DNA of 64,000 nt from Phormidium tenue FACHB-1050 (GTDB lineage Bacteria > Cyanobacteriota > Cyanobacteriia > Pseudanabaenales > Pseudanabaenaceae). Position numbers and translations under genes: made by a program. The stretch is from positions 31,219 to 95,218 of the forward strand of contig NZ_JACJQY010000017.1 of the NCBI RefSeq assembly GCF_014696925.1, read 5' to 3'. A model generated the notes under the pieces. It worked only from the letters and a program-made list of their open reading frames with translations, did no database searches and had not been told where the DNA came from. Positions within the stretch are counted from its first letter, which is position 1. Each line of letters opens with the position of its first letter. Positions 43,954-52,400 of the stretch are shown in pieces.

Positions 43954-44621
43954 ATGCGATCGCCGATTCATATTTTCTCAGTTGCGGAATATTTAGAAGC
44001 AGAGAGTAAGAGTGAAGTACGCCATGAGTATTTAGGCGGTCAGGTGTTTGCGATGGCTGGGAGGAGTAAGGCTCACAATATTATTACTTTAAATATTGCT
44101 AGTCGTTTACGTTCTCTGTTGCGGGGTAATACCAATTCACGAAAGTGTGACAACACTTTTGTGAATTGAAAACCAAACCCAGTAAGGGTTTTAAAAACAC
44201 AAAATGGCGTAGCCATTTTGTGTTTTGGTATAACGCTTGCGATGTTTTTATGTCGGATATGAAGGTCAGGTTAAAGGCGGCTAATCAAAATAAGACGATA
44301 TTCTATTATCCCGATGTGCTGATTACTTGCAATCCTGAAGATAAAGATAAATATTTTGTGAATTATCCTTGTGTTATTTTTGAGGTGTTGTCACCTAGTA
44401 CGGAGGCAAGCGATCGCCGCGAAAAGTTGGTTAATTATCAAACGATCGCTAGTTTGCAGGAATATGTTTTAGTTTCTCAAGATAAAATTAAATTAGAAGT
44501 TTATCGGCAAGATTTGCAAGGGGATTGGACAATGGAAGTTTTAGGAAGTGAGGATACTTTAGTCTTAAACTCGATAAATCTAGCGCTAACGATGGCAGAT
44601 ATTTATGAGGATATTTTCTAA
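43954..44621 (+). pseudogene. Uma2-family putative endonuclease gene interrupted by a MITE-like element
   Basis: The N-terminal part (MRSPIHIFSVAEYLEAESKS ... NIITLNIASRLRSLLRGN) and the C-terminal part (ACDVFMSDMKVRLKAANQNK ... IFEVLSPSTEASDRREKLVNY ... MADIYEDIF) belong to one Uma2 protein. The break falls exactly at codon Asn of RGN-ACDV. Removing the 101-bp element and one TAA restores R-G-N-A-C-D-V in frame. The PD-(D/E)xK-type core (YPDVLITC, FEVLSPST) lies in the second part, which still has an open frame from 44166 but lacks a native start. Confidence 0.88.
44130..44230 (+). mobile_element. Family C MITE-like element, copy 3 (101 bp) inside Uma2 gene
   Basis: Ends TACCAA and TTGGTA, flanked by TAA (44127-44129 and 44231-44233). 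Internal parts: hairpin AATTCACGAAAGTG..CACTTTTGTGAATT, central AAACCCAGTAAGGGTTTT, hairpin AAAATGGC..GCCATTTT. No coding capacity. Confidence 0.88.
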
Positions 44622-44654
44622 ATCGCCTATCAATACATCTACAGTGCGATCGCG

Positions 44655-44775
44655 CTAAAGGATCTGGCATCCTGCTTGGGCAAAGTGTTGATCGAAGGTG
44701 AGAACTTCTTGAATATGAAGATCTTGCATGACAATTGAGGCGCAATTAGATACAAGCAAATGGAACTCATTTTAC
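44655..44775 (-). pseudogene. 3' remnant of a PIN (VapC-like) toxin gene
   Basis: The minus strand reads LVSNCASIVMQDLHIQEVL, TFDQHFAQAGCQIL, stop. This matches the last third of the intact toxin at 8153-8545 (GLVDCVSFIIMQDRHIQEVL, TFDQHFAQAGFRIL) with few changes. The similarity goes on for about 30 bases past the stop codon. Two of the four acidic residues and the start are absent. Confidence 0.8.
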
Positions 44776-44996
44776 GATTCCCTTGGTCGCCAGACTTTCG
44801 GCATTGCGATGGCGATCGCCGCAAATGTCTGTATATCTGTCCTCGGAATTTTTGAAATTCACTCTCTGTAACAATTGTTGGCATAATAGATTTGGGGATG
44901 ATGATCTGTTTTTAGTTGGGACTATCATTATCCCTTCTGCCTTTGCTTTTATTCCTTTTTTGCTTCATTAATGCTTTGCTCAGAACTTCGCAACGT

Positions 44997-45064
44997 AGGG
45001 ACAGGCGATCGCTGAAGGTGGGGAGGGAAATGCAGGGACAAGCGATCGCTGAAAGCGGAGAGGG
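44997..45064. repeat. Two 31-bp direct repeats around HIP1 sites
   Basis: AGGGACAGGCGATCGCTGAA (44997 on) and AGGGACAAGCGATCGCTGAA (45034 on), each followed by a purine-rich stretch, spaced by 6 bases. Confidence 0.65.
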
Positions 45065-45102
45065 CGTAGCATTTGCGGATTGAGTCTGCCTGATAAGGAT
45101 AC

Positions 45103-45168
45103 AGATCTCCGACTTTTTGGGTCGTGGAGAAAGGCGATCTGTAATTACACAGAAAAAGTCGGAGATCT
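45103..45168. repeat. Inverted repeat with 16-bp arms
   Basis: AGATCTCCGACTTTTT (45103-45118) and its exact complement (45153-45168), 34 bases between. A possible terminator or small palindromic element. Confidence 0.65.
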
Positions 45169-45213
45169 CGCCCCTCACAATTAACCAAAATCAAACTTTT
45201 TCCTTTTTACTTT

Positions 45214-48200
45214 CTACTTTTTACTTCCCAAAAGCTGTCTGTCGCTTTCAGAAACATTGGGGTTATTCGTGAGATAAGGACGTAGCCAATCACAGGCTTT
45301 AGAAACGGCTAACTCTGGATCTATGTCCCATAATCTGATTGTGTTGTCCTTACTACAAGAGACTACAACTTTGCTATCAGGTGAAAATGTTACACAATTT
45401 ATCCAGTTATTATGTCCTTTGAGTGTACATAGTTCATTACCTTGCAAATCCCACAATTTGATTGTTTTGTCATAACTGCCAGAGGCAATCATTTTCCCAT
45501 CTGAGGAAAAAGCCACACTCATAACCCTCTTAAGATGCCCAGTTAAGGTACGCAGTTCTAAACCTTTTAGATTCCATAACTTGACTGTGTTGTCATCACT
45601 ACCAGAAGCAATTGTTTTTCCATCTGGAGAAAATGATAGGCTCCAAACTTCGTTACTGTGTCCTGTTATTGTAAGGAGTTCTTCTCCATTTATACTCCAC
45701 AATTTGATTGTTTTGTCAGAACTACAAGAAGCTACTATTTTTCCATCTGGAGAAAAAGCCACACCCCTAACCCACTTGCTATGACCAGACAGAGTTACTA
45801 TTTCTCTTCCTTGTAGATCCCACAATTTGATTGTCTTGTCAGAACTACAAGAAGCTATTATTTTTCCATCTGGAGAAAAAGCCACACCTCTAATACCACC
45901 GCTATGTCCTGATATAGTGGATAACTCTCCATCAAGATTCCACAATTTGATCGTCTGATCGGCACTTCCCGAGGCAATCAATTTACTATTATGTGAGTAA
46001 GCTACACTCCTGACTTCCTCGCTATGTCCAGTCAAAGCAAGTATTTCTATCCCTTTTATATCCCACAATTTGATTGAATTATCGCTACCAGAAATAAGCG
46101 TTGTACCATAATTATTTAGAGAATCTCCACACAAGGATGAAAATACCACACTGTTAACGTTATGGTGTTCTACTAAAACACGTAAATTTTTGTCTTTCAA
46201 GTTCCATAGTTTGATTGTGTGATCAGCACTGCCAGAAGCGATCATTTTGCCATCTGGGGAAAATACCACACTACTAACACCTTGAACGTGTCCTGTAAGA
46301 GTAAGCAGTTCTTTGCCATCTAAATTCCAAACTTTAATAGTGTTATCAATACTGCCAGAGGCAATCATTTCGTTTTTGGGAGAAAAAGCCACGACTCTAA
46401 CTCTATTTCTGTGACCAGCTAAAGTTAACAGCTTTTTTCCTTCTAAATCCCATAATCTGATTGTGTTGTCAGCATTCCCAGAAGCTATTATTTTGCCATC
46501 AGGTGAAAAACTCACACTTCTAACACCACTATCCACCTTAAAAGTACGTAGCTTTTTTCCTTGTAGATTCCATAACTTGATCGTGTTGTCAAAACTACCA
46601 GAAGCAATTATTTTGCCATCTGGAGAGAAACTCACGCTTCTTACCACACTACTGTGACTTGATAAAGTATGAAGGTTTTTACCTTCTAGATTCCATAATT
46701 TGATCGTGTTGTCAGCACTTCCAGAGGCTATTGTTTTACCATCATTTGAGAAAGCTACACTCCAAACTACATCACTATGTCCATAAAAAGTAGCTAATTC
46801 TTTACCTTCCAAGCTCCACAGTTTTATCATATTATCAAAACTACCTGAGGCAATTATTTTGCCATCAGGTGAGAAAGCTACGCTAGTTACCCACTTGCTG
46901 TGTCCTTTGATAGTAAGCAACTCTTTCCCCTCAACATTCCATAGTCTAAGAGTATTATCAAAACTACCAGAGACTATTGTTTTACCATCAGGAGAGAATG
47001 CTAAGCTTCTAACCTCACTGCTATGCTTTTCAAGACAATTAAATTCTCGAATGTCATAAATTACTTCCCATAGTCTTCCAAAAGCTTTGTTTTTTACATA
47101 GTAGGAAAGTTTGTTGCTAATGTCCGATTTTAAAATTCGCTTAACAGCCTTTACTCCTGCGATCATTGCTTCTAACTCTTTATTCGCCAGCCAATAAGCC
47201 TCACAGGAAATACTCAAAGCTTCGATTTCGGCAATTTCGGCGCGTTGTAGTTCCTTCTTTTTTTCAGCCAAAGCCGATCGCAAGTATTCTTTGGTCATCC
47301 GCAACTCTTCCGCCATCCCGAAGACATATTTCTTGCGAATAAAGCTAACTAAATAATCATGAATCAACTGAAAGCGGTCATCAGGTGAACTACTCACCCG
47401 AAAAGCAAGCCCAGAACCAACGAGAACCGCTAGCACCAGCGAGAGATTTTCTGCTTCGTTCAGAGGTTCGCTCCCCCTGCCTTCGGCATCCCCCTTAGAA
47501 AGGGGGACTGATTTATCTATACTTCCTAAAGAATCCAAAGCCCCCCTTTGCAAGGGGGGGCGGGGGGATCGAACCCCCAAACCATCACCAGATCCCACCC
47601 CCAACAACTCACTAGCAAGCTCCGCTTGCGTCTTTTGTGGACGCTTCTCCTCATTCCCCGTCAACGCATACAACACCCTCTCCGCCAAAACCTGATTCCC
47701 CACCCCACAATCCCGCACCACATTTTCCAACCACCGCTCCACCAAAACCTCACTCGGCTTACGATGCGTATCCCCCGTCAAGGCAAGATACTCACGCAGA
47801 TTCGCGATCGGCGGAACCTCCGACTCCAACTGTGCCCCCACCACCTGCAACTCAATCGGCAAAATCCGCAACTGCTCACCACTCAAATCCGTCACAAGGC
47901 GATCAATTAACTCAGGCTCTAAACGTAACTGCGATCGCCTAGTCAACGCCTCGATCACCTGTCGCGCCTGATCCTGAGTAAAATCCCCCAAATAGTACCG
48001 CACCTGCTTACCGAGAATATCATTCTCCACCTTTTCCAAATCCACAGCCCGATCGCATTCCAACAAATAATGCAGATAGTCCTCCCGCAGCGACAACACC
48101 ACCCGCACAAAATCCGTATGCAAACAAGCCTTCAGGAACTTGTAAAACGGCAAGCGATCGCGAAAATCTTCTTTCTTAAAAAAGAAATCCTCAAACTGAT

Positions 48201-50061
48201 CGAATATTAAAACCGTTAAATAATTCTCATCAATATTCCGTTTGAAATGATGAATTGGGTCGAGATCGGGACGGCGATCACCAAAATATTTTTGTAACTT
48301 GTGTTTAACTTCTGCACTCCAATCTTTGTAATTTTTAATCGCAAAAACTAACACCTTGCGCCCATCAATGGTTCCCTTTGCACGTAAGGCGGGAACCAAA
48401 CCACCAATCAAAATCGAGCTTTTCCCCGCACCCGAATCACCATGAATCACAGTCAAAGGATATCGCGCCTGACCAATGCGATCGACCAACTTCTCCACAT
48501 CCAGCATCCGACCAGAAGCCTCAATTTCCTGCGCGATCTTGTCGGACTGTTCCGCAACATTCGCATACATATCGAAATTAGTTCTTTCCCGTTTCGGATT
48601 CAAAGTCCCCGCACCGATGAAAGCCCTTAGCCCATACTGCTGCTCCACTGATCGCTGATGTTGCTTAGTCTCAAAAGCTTCCAAATATAGCCCCGACGCA
48701 GTGTAAAGCGATCGCAACTCCTCTAAAACCGATACATAGATCTGCGCGTCATAGGGATGCTGCTCACGAAGCCAGCGATCGCGCACACACTCTAGTCTCG
48801 CGATCGCCCCTTCGCGATCGCCCAATCCCTCCAAAGCTTTCGCCAACCAAAGCTCATATTCGGCATAGCCATAGCGCCGCGAAGGTGCAAGGTTAGACAA
48901 TTGTAGCGCTTCCCCTTGGACATATAGCGCCAGTGCCGCTTCCGCCGCTTCCTTCGCCGCCCGATAGTCCTGTTGCATCAATTTCACTGACGCAAGAATC
49001 CCGCGATCGTGGGATTCGCGCAGGAGATTGGGATAGATTTGATGGAGAGATAATGCTTCATTGACGAGAGATTCTAATCCCTCAGCCCCAGTGGGGCTGA
49101 GGGCTAATAACTCCTCCCATGTTGCAGTCAAGAAATTGATATACAAAGCCATCAATTCCCCCCGTTGCAGGTTCCGCAAAATATCTATACTTTCAGCTAA
49201 ATACTGCTGAGAAGTTACATAAAAAGGCTGCTTTTGATAGCGCTCACGCATCGCCAAACTGCGATCGCCTAATCCCAATTGCAATAGACATACAGCCTGT
49301 TTAAGTTGATTCCCCGATTGTCGCCAAAAGGCTAAACTCCTCTCAAATAAAGCTTTTGCTTTCCCAATTCCCCCCTCAGTCATCGCCATACAGCCAAACG
49401 CAAAATCTAAACCTGCGCTAATTTCATCACTAATCTCAATGGCTTGAGCCTCTAAGTCCGCGATCGCCGTAATTAGTTCAAACTGCTGCAAACTCGCATC
49501 CCAATCCCCCAAACCTTGAGACTGCAAATAGCGATCGAACATCGCTCTAATCGAATCTTGCACCAGTTCCTGTAATTCCATCGCCTCAAGCTGAAACTCG
49601 ATCGCCCCCGCCGTAGTCCAGTTTGCCAGATCGCTTGCCTCGCGAGTCAAAATATCCTGAGTGTAATCGTTCAGCCAAAGCACCATCGGAAATTCCAAAC
49701 AATTGGCAAATTCTTCCCTGACCCGATTTGCCGATTTCAAAACCGCTTCGATTTCTGTAACTGCATCCAAGCCCAAAACCATCAACACCTTGGGCTTCTG
49801 CTCAGCTGGCAATTGATGCACCTCGCCCATCAATTCCTGAATCGGTGCAAGTAAAGTCTTTGCATCAGGTTTTAGTTCAAGTATGGCGATCGCAGTTTCA
49901 GGTAAGCCATTCTCGGCAAGTTGCGATCGCAAGTCCTGCAATACCCGCTCCTGCAATACGCGATAGTTACATAAAGCGATCGACAATGAAAACCCTTGCG
50001 ATAGCTGCACAATGCGCGTTAACTGCCTCAAAGACTTTTGATTAACATCAGCAACACTCAT
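45214..50061 (-). CDS. nSTAND-type NTPase with TPR-like region and C-terminal WD40 propellers
   Basis: 1615 residues. N-terminal domain about 1-180 not recognised; helical TPR-like region about 200-470; NTPase about 525-800 with Walker A GDSGAGKSS (541-549) and Walker B LTVLIFDQFEDFF (D621); winged-helix-like part with IHDYLVSFIRKKYV near 895; then about 13-14 WD40 repeats from about 1010 to 1590 (FSPDGKxIASGSxDxTIKLW). In STAND proteins the repeats sense a ligand and the NTPase oligomerises. The effector would be the unknown N-terminal part. Residues about 827-866 (VRSPRPPLQRGALDS ... SKGDAEGRGSEP) come from an intergenic repeat read in frame. The KAP-like ATPase gene lies 32 bases upstream in the same direction, so they form a pair. 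Start ATG at 50061. Confidence 0.88.
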   Translation of the reverse strand: MSVADVNQKSLRQLTRIVQLSQGFSLSIALCNYRVLQERVLQDLRSQLAENGLPETAIAILELKPDAKTLLAPIQELMGEVHQLPAEQKPKVLMVLGLDAVTEIEAVLKSANRVREEFANCLEFPMVLWLNDYTQDILTREASDLANWTTAGAIEFQLEAMELQELVQDSIRAMFDRYLQSQGLGDWDASLQQFELITAIADLEAQAIEISDEISAGLDFAFGCMAMTEGGIGKAKALFERSLAFWRQSGNQLKQAVCLLQLGLGDRSLAMRERYQKQPFYVTSQQYLAESIDILRNLQRGELMALYINFLTATWEELLALSPTGAEGLESLVNEALSLHQIYPNLLRESHDRGILASVKLMQQDYRAAKEAAEAALALYVQGEALQLSNLAPSRRYGYAEYELWLAKALEGLGDREGAIARLECVRDRWLREQHPYDAQIYVSVLEELRSLYTASGLYLEAFETKQHQRSVEQQYGLRAFIGAGTLNPKRERTNFDMYANVAEQSDKIAQEIEASGRMLDVEKLVDRIGQARYPLTVIHGDSGAGKSSILIGGLVPALRAKGTIDGRKVLVFAIKNYKDWSAEVKHKLQKYFGDRRPDLDPIHHFKRNIDENYLTVLIFDQFEDFFFKKEDFRDRLPFYKFLKACLHTDFVRVVLSLREDYLHYLLECDRAVDLEKVENDILGKQVRYYLGDFTQDQARQVIEALTRRSQLRLEPELIDRLVTDLSGEQLRILPIELQVVGAQLESEVPPIANLREYLALTGDTHRKPSEVLVERWLENVVRDCGVGNQVLAERVLYALTGNEEKRPQKTQAELASELLGVGSGDGLGVRSPRPPLQRGALDSLGSIDKSVPLSKGDAEGRGSEPLNEAENLSLVLAVLVGSGLAFRVSSSPDDRFQLIHDYLVSFIRKKYVFGMAEELRMTKEYLRSALAEKKKELQRAEIAEIEALSISCEAYWLANKELEAMIAGVKAVKRILKSDISNKLSYYVKNKAFGRLWEVIYDIREFNCLEKHSSEVRSLAFSPDGKTIVSGSFDNTLRLWNVEGKELLTIKGHSKWVTSVAFSPDGKIIASGSFDNMIKLWSLEGKELATFYGHSDVVWSVAFSNDGKTIASGSADNTIKLWNLEGKNLHTLSSHSSVVRSVSFSPDGKIIASGSFDNTIKLWNLQGKKLRTFKVDSGVRSVSFSPDGKIIASGNADNTIRLWDLEGKKLLTLAGHRNRVRVVAFSPKNEMIASGSIDNTIKVWNLDGKELLTLTGHVQGVSSVVFSPDGKMIASGSADHTIKLWNLKDKNLRVLVEHHNVNSVVFSSLCGDSLNNYGTTLISGSDNSIKLWDIKGIEILALTGHSEEVRSVAYSHNSKLIASGSADQTIKLWNLDGELSTISGHSGGIRGVAFSPDGKIIASCSSDKTIKLWDLQGREIVTLSGHSKWVRGVAFSPDGKIVASCSSDKTIKLWSINGEELLTITGHSNEVWSLSFSPDGKTIASGSDDNTVKLWNLKGLELRTLTGHLKRVMSVAFSSDGKMIASGSYDKTIKLWDLQGNELCTLKGHNNWINCVTFSPDSKVVVSCSKDNTIRLWDIDPELAVSKACDWLRPYLTNNPNVSESDRQLLGSKK
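47464..47580. repeat. C/G-rich dispersed repeat inside the WD40 gene
   Basis: Contains GCCCCCCTTTGCAAGGGGGG and CCCCCTTAGAAAGGGGGA, the same type of sequence as the intergenic repeat at 9404-9477. It keeps the reading frame and encodes a low-complexity linker between NTPase and winged-helix region. Confidence 0.75.
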
Positions 50062-50093
50062 AGTTTTCTCGCCTACTTATTGCTCTACTTTAC

Positions 50094-51392
50094 TTACTTC
50101 GCAATCAGAATGGGATTTATGTCAAACCAACCTTCATTTTGATACTCATACTCAAACACAAATCTGCTCTTGATCAATGTCTGATATTCCGATTCACCGC
50201 TTACCTTCTTATCTTGCTGTACCTCGTTAATTAATTTCCATTCATCATCAGTCATCGTTTTGGTTACATCATTCCGTTCCTTGGCGATGATACCCTCTAA
50301 CAACTCTGCTGTGATTGGAGGATCATCCTGTTGCAAACAAGCGTAGAGTAAGCGAAATAAGTTGCGAACATGACCACCGCTAACTTGACATAGGCGATCG
50401 AGGGTTTCTGCTTTATCAAATACTTTGCTTACATATTCAGAACTAATACGCTGCACTGGATTTACAGTTGGGAAAGCTCTCGACATCACAATTTGACGCA
50501 ATAATGCTATTCCCACATCGCAGACATTCCCATCTTTTAACAGTACAGGAACCATCGGCAAAGTTCTAATATCGGTTCCAAATCGACTAGTAACAATCGC
50601 CACATCATTAGAAAAGGTCAATAACAATGGAACTGTATATAACATATGGCAATCTAGTCCACGCAATTGATCGCCACGCTCTACAAACAAATATCCAGCT
50701 TTAGCTTGTTCCTTAGGATCGATCCGATTTTCGATGCGATCGAGGTTGTCTACAATGACCACCAAGCCTGCCATATTCTTAGCCTTTAGCTTTTGCTTTG
50801 CAGGAGCCAAAATCTCTTTGTTAATTGAATTGATAATGCTACTTGTCCGTGATTCTAATTTCTCGCGCATTTGCCGCCGCAGTGACTGACTATTTTTTGC
50901 TTGGGCAGTAATTTCGGCAATCCCCACAGAAAGCTTAAAGTTGGCACTCAGATCAAGATTAGTTTTAAACACATCTTTGAGTTCGCCAAATAATTTTTTG
51001 AAATATTCTGGTACTGCTAAGTTGATGTTTTGATCTTCAAGACTTTTGCTGATTTGTCCTGCGATCGCTAGTAGTACATCACTAACATCAACATCACTTA
51101 GTTCTAATTGGCGATCGCATTCAAAATAAACTACATGAAACTTTTGCTGTTCTAGCAAATATTTCAACCGCAGAAGCTCCGTTGACTTGCCACAGCCAAT
51201 ATGCCCTGTAAAGAGTTGGCAAGTCGCCTCATCGGGAGCTATCCGTGCGATCGTGCGTACCATGCTCTCGATTAGTCTTGCCCCACGTACCGTTGAGAGA
51301 TCGACATAATAGCTGCGATCCTCTTCGTTACTAGAATCAAGGGGATGCGTGGGATTACAAGCCTTATAAAATCGCGAAAGTTCAAGATCCAT
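50094..51392 (-). CDS. KAP/STAND-like P-loop ATPase paired with the WD40 protein
   Basis: 432 residues. Walker A GHIGCGKST (63-71), Walker B GLVVIVDNLDRI (209-220; NLD pattern of KAP-like NTPases), late VSGGHVRNLFRLL sensor-2-like helix, then a C-terminal part KSRFVFEYEYQNEGWFDINP. The N-terminal LSRFYKACNPTHPLDSSNEED and YYVDLSTVRG belong to a family that I know beside large repeat-containing ATPases in cyanobacteria. No transmembrane segment is visible. Its product is probably a partner of the downstream nSTAND-WD40 protein. Function inferred from context only. Confidence 0.82.
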   Translation of the reverse strand: MDLELSRFYKACNPTHPLDSSNEEDRSYYVDLSTVRGARLIESMVRTIARIAPDEATCQLFTGHIGCGKSTELLRLKYLLEQQKFHVVYFECDRQLELSDVDVSDVLLAIAGQISKSLEDQNINLAVPEYFKKLFGELKDVFKTNLDLSANFKLSVGIAEITAQAKNSQSLRRQMREKLESRTSSIINSINKEILAPAKQKLKAKNMAGLVVIVDNLDRIENRIDPKEQAKAGYLFVERGDQLRGLDCHMLYTVPLLLTFSNDVAIVTSRFGTDIRTLPMVPVLLKDGNVCDVGIALLRQIVMSRAFPTVNPVQRISSEYVSKVFDKAETLDRLCQVSGGHVRNLFRLLYACLQQDDPPITAELLEGIIAKERNDVTKTMTDDEWKLINEVQQDKKVSGESEYQTLIKSRFVFEYEYQNEGWFDINPILIAK

Positions 51393-51456
51393 AGTCGGAT
51401 TTTAGGATGAGGATGAGCCATATCAAGTGCCGCCTTTCCTAATATAGCGGATGTAA

Positions 51457-51550
51457 TACCAATTCACGAAAGTGGACTAACACTTTTGTGAATTAAAAAC
51501 CAAACCCAGTAAGGTTTTAAAAGTACAAAATGGCAAAGCCATTTTGTACT
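51457..51550 (+). mobile_element. Family C MITE-like element, copy 4, right end lost
   Basis: Starts TACCAATTCACGAAAGTG after a TAA, has the central AAACCCAGTAAGG (one base deleted) and the AAAATGGC..GCCATTTT hairpin, but diverges after TGTACTT; no TTGGTA end. Confidence 0.75.
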
Positions 51551-51577
51551 TCAGTGGACTACAGAATAATTTAAGTT

Positions 51578-51595
51578 AACCCGTTTCAACGGGTT
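51578..51595. repeat. Small hairpin AACCCG-TTTCAA-CGGGTT
   Basis: Short perfect stem about 60 bases upstream of the cobalamin riboswitch; role unknown. Confidence 0.4.
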
Positions 51596-51656
51596 TGAGC
51601 TTTTAGCACGCACTTGAGTGCAGGGCTATGTAAGTCCTAATGTTATACTTTGACTT

Positions 51657-51784
51657 CAGCTTTCGGTTTTAGTGAGGAGCAGTCACTGAAAGTAATGGGG
51701 AAAGATTGGTGTAAATCCAACGCTGTCCCGCAACTGTGATTTTCTGCTGGTAAGCAGAAAAAGTCAGAACGCCCGCCGAAGCTT
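51657..51784 (+). promoter_or_regulatory. Cobalamin riboswitch
   Basis: The conserved core is readable: AATGGGGAAA, GGTGTAAATCC, ACGCTGTCCCGCAACTGT (B12 box) and AAGTCAGAAC-GCCCGCC. A closing P1 stem forms from AGCTTTCGG (51658 on) and CCGAAGCT (51777 on). It ends 37 bases ahead of the start codon at 51822 and should repress it when adenosyl- or another cobalamin binds. Another member of a cobalamin regulon is implied. Confidence 0.92.
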
Positions 51785-51821
51785 ATTTAAAATCCATAAA
51801 TCTACATCTACGAGGTAATAG

Positions 51822-52271
51822 ATGAAGTTAAAAGACAGTGACTGGCAAGGCAATTTTGGCTATTGGCAAAAAAGCTTTATTCACAACAACTTAATGATGA
51901 TCGGCTATTCGGCATGGCAAGGCTTTTTGCAACATGGTCGCGGAGTAGTAGTTTGTGATATCGATCGCAGTGCGATCGCTCCCAGTAACACAGGTTTAGA
52001 AGTCACCCAATTCAAATCCCAGTTTATTGCTGAACAAGAATTAATCTCTTCAATTCAAGCTTTTTCCCTCGATCAAGAATTGATCACTGTTTTGGTGCAA
52101 GCTGTCGGTAATTATGCCCCAAATAAAGAGATTGTTCTATTGATGAAAATGGAGCAGCATCTCGAAATCAATCTCTTTCAAAACCTGAAAATTTTTCCTC
52201 CCGACTGTTACGAGCAAGTCAGCCGCCGATGGGAAGAATTTCAGCCCTGCCTAGAAACATACATTAAATGA
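51822..52271 (+). CDS. Unknown protein under cobalamin-riboswitch control
   Basis: 149 residues, soluble, no signal peptide or membrane segment. MKLKDSDWQGNFGYWQKSFI, YSAWQGFLQHGRGVVVCDID and FPPDCYEQVSRRWEEFQPC are its most characteristic pieces. Ribosome site GAGG at 51812-51815. I recognise no family. It is the only gene directly under the riboswitch; a hairpin separates it from the methyltransferase gene 129 bases further on. A role in cobalamin supply, cobalt handling or a B12-independent substitute pathway is possible, not shown. Confidence 0.8.
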   Translation: MKLKDSDWQGNFGYWQKSFIHNNLMMIGYSAWQGFLQHGRGVVVCDIDRSAIAPSNTGLEVTQFKSQFIAEQELISSIQAFSLDQELITVLVQAVGNYAPNKEIVLLMKMEQHLEINLFQNLKIFPPDCYEQVSRRWEEFQPCLETYIK

Positions 52272-52289
52272 GCATAAAAAGCTGCCATT

Positions 52290-52346
52290 AAATAACCCAT
52301 TTTTGGTGAGGTTGGCTAAGCCAACCTCACCAAAAATGGGTTATTT
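52290..52346. terminator. Hairpin between the riboswitch gene and methyltransferase
   Basis: 57-bp perfect palindrome AAATAACCCATTTTTGGTGAGG...; the stem ends in TTATTT. Family A-like with a different core. Confidence 0.7.
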
Positions 52347-52400
52347 ATTAAGTATTAAGTTCCAGATGCCTATTGTGAAAACTGCTATATTAACTAATCT

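Larger units (their letters stand above)
44622..45213. other. Spacer with gene remnants and small repeats
   Basis: No intact gene is supported. It contains the PIN-toxin remnant, two 31-bp direct repeats and a 16-bp-arm inverted repeat. Several short open frames here are not convincing. Confidence 0.6.

Noticed and set aside
44166..44621. Second half of Uma2 as an independent gene
   Set aside because: Its first 25 codons are the inserted element; the rest is the continuation of the upstream Uma2 frame.
44639..44884. 81-codon minus-strand frame
   Set aside because: Runs in another frame through the PIN remnant; no domain.
47548..47942. Pro/His-rich frames antisense to the STAND gene
   Set aside because: Low-complexity shadows of the GC-rich coding strand.
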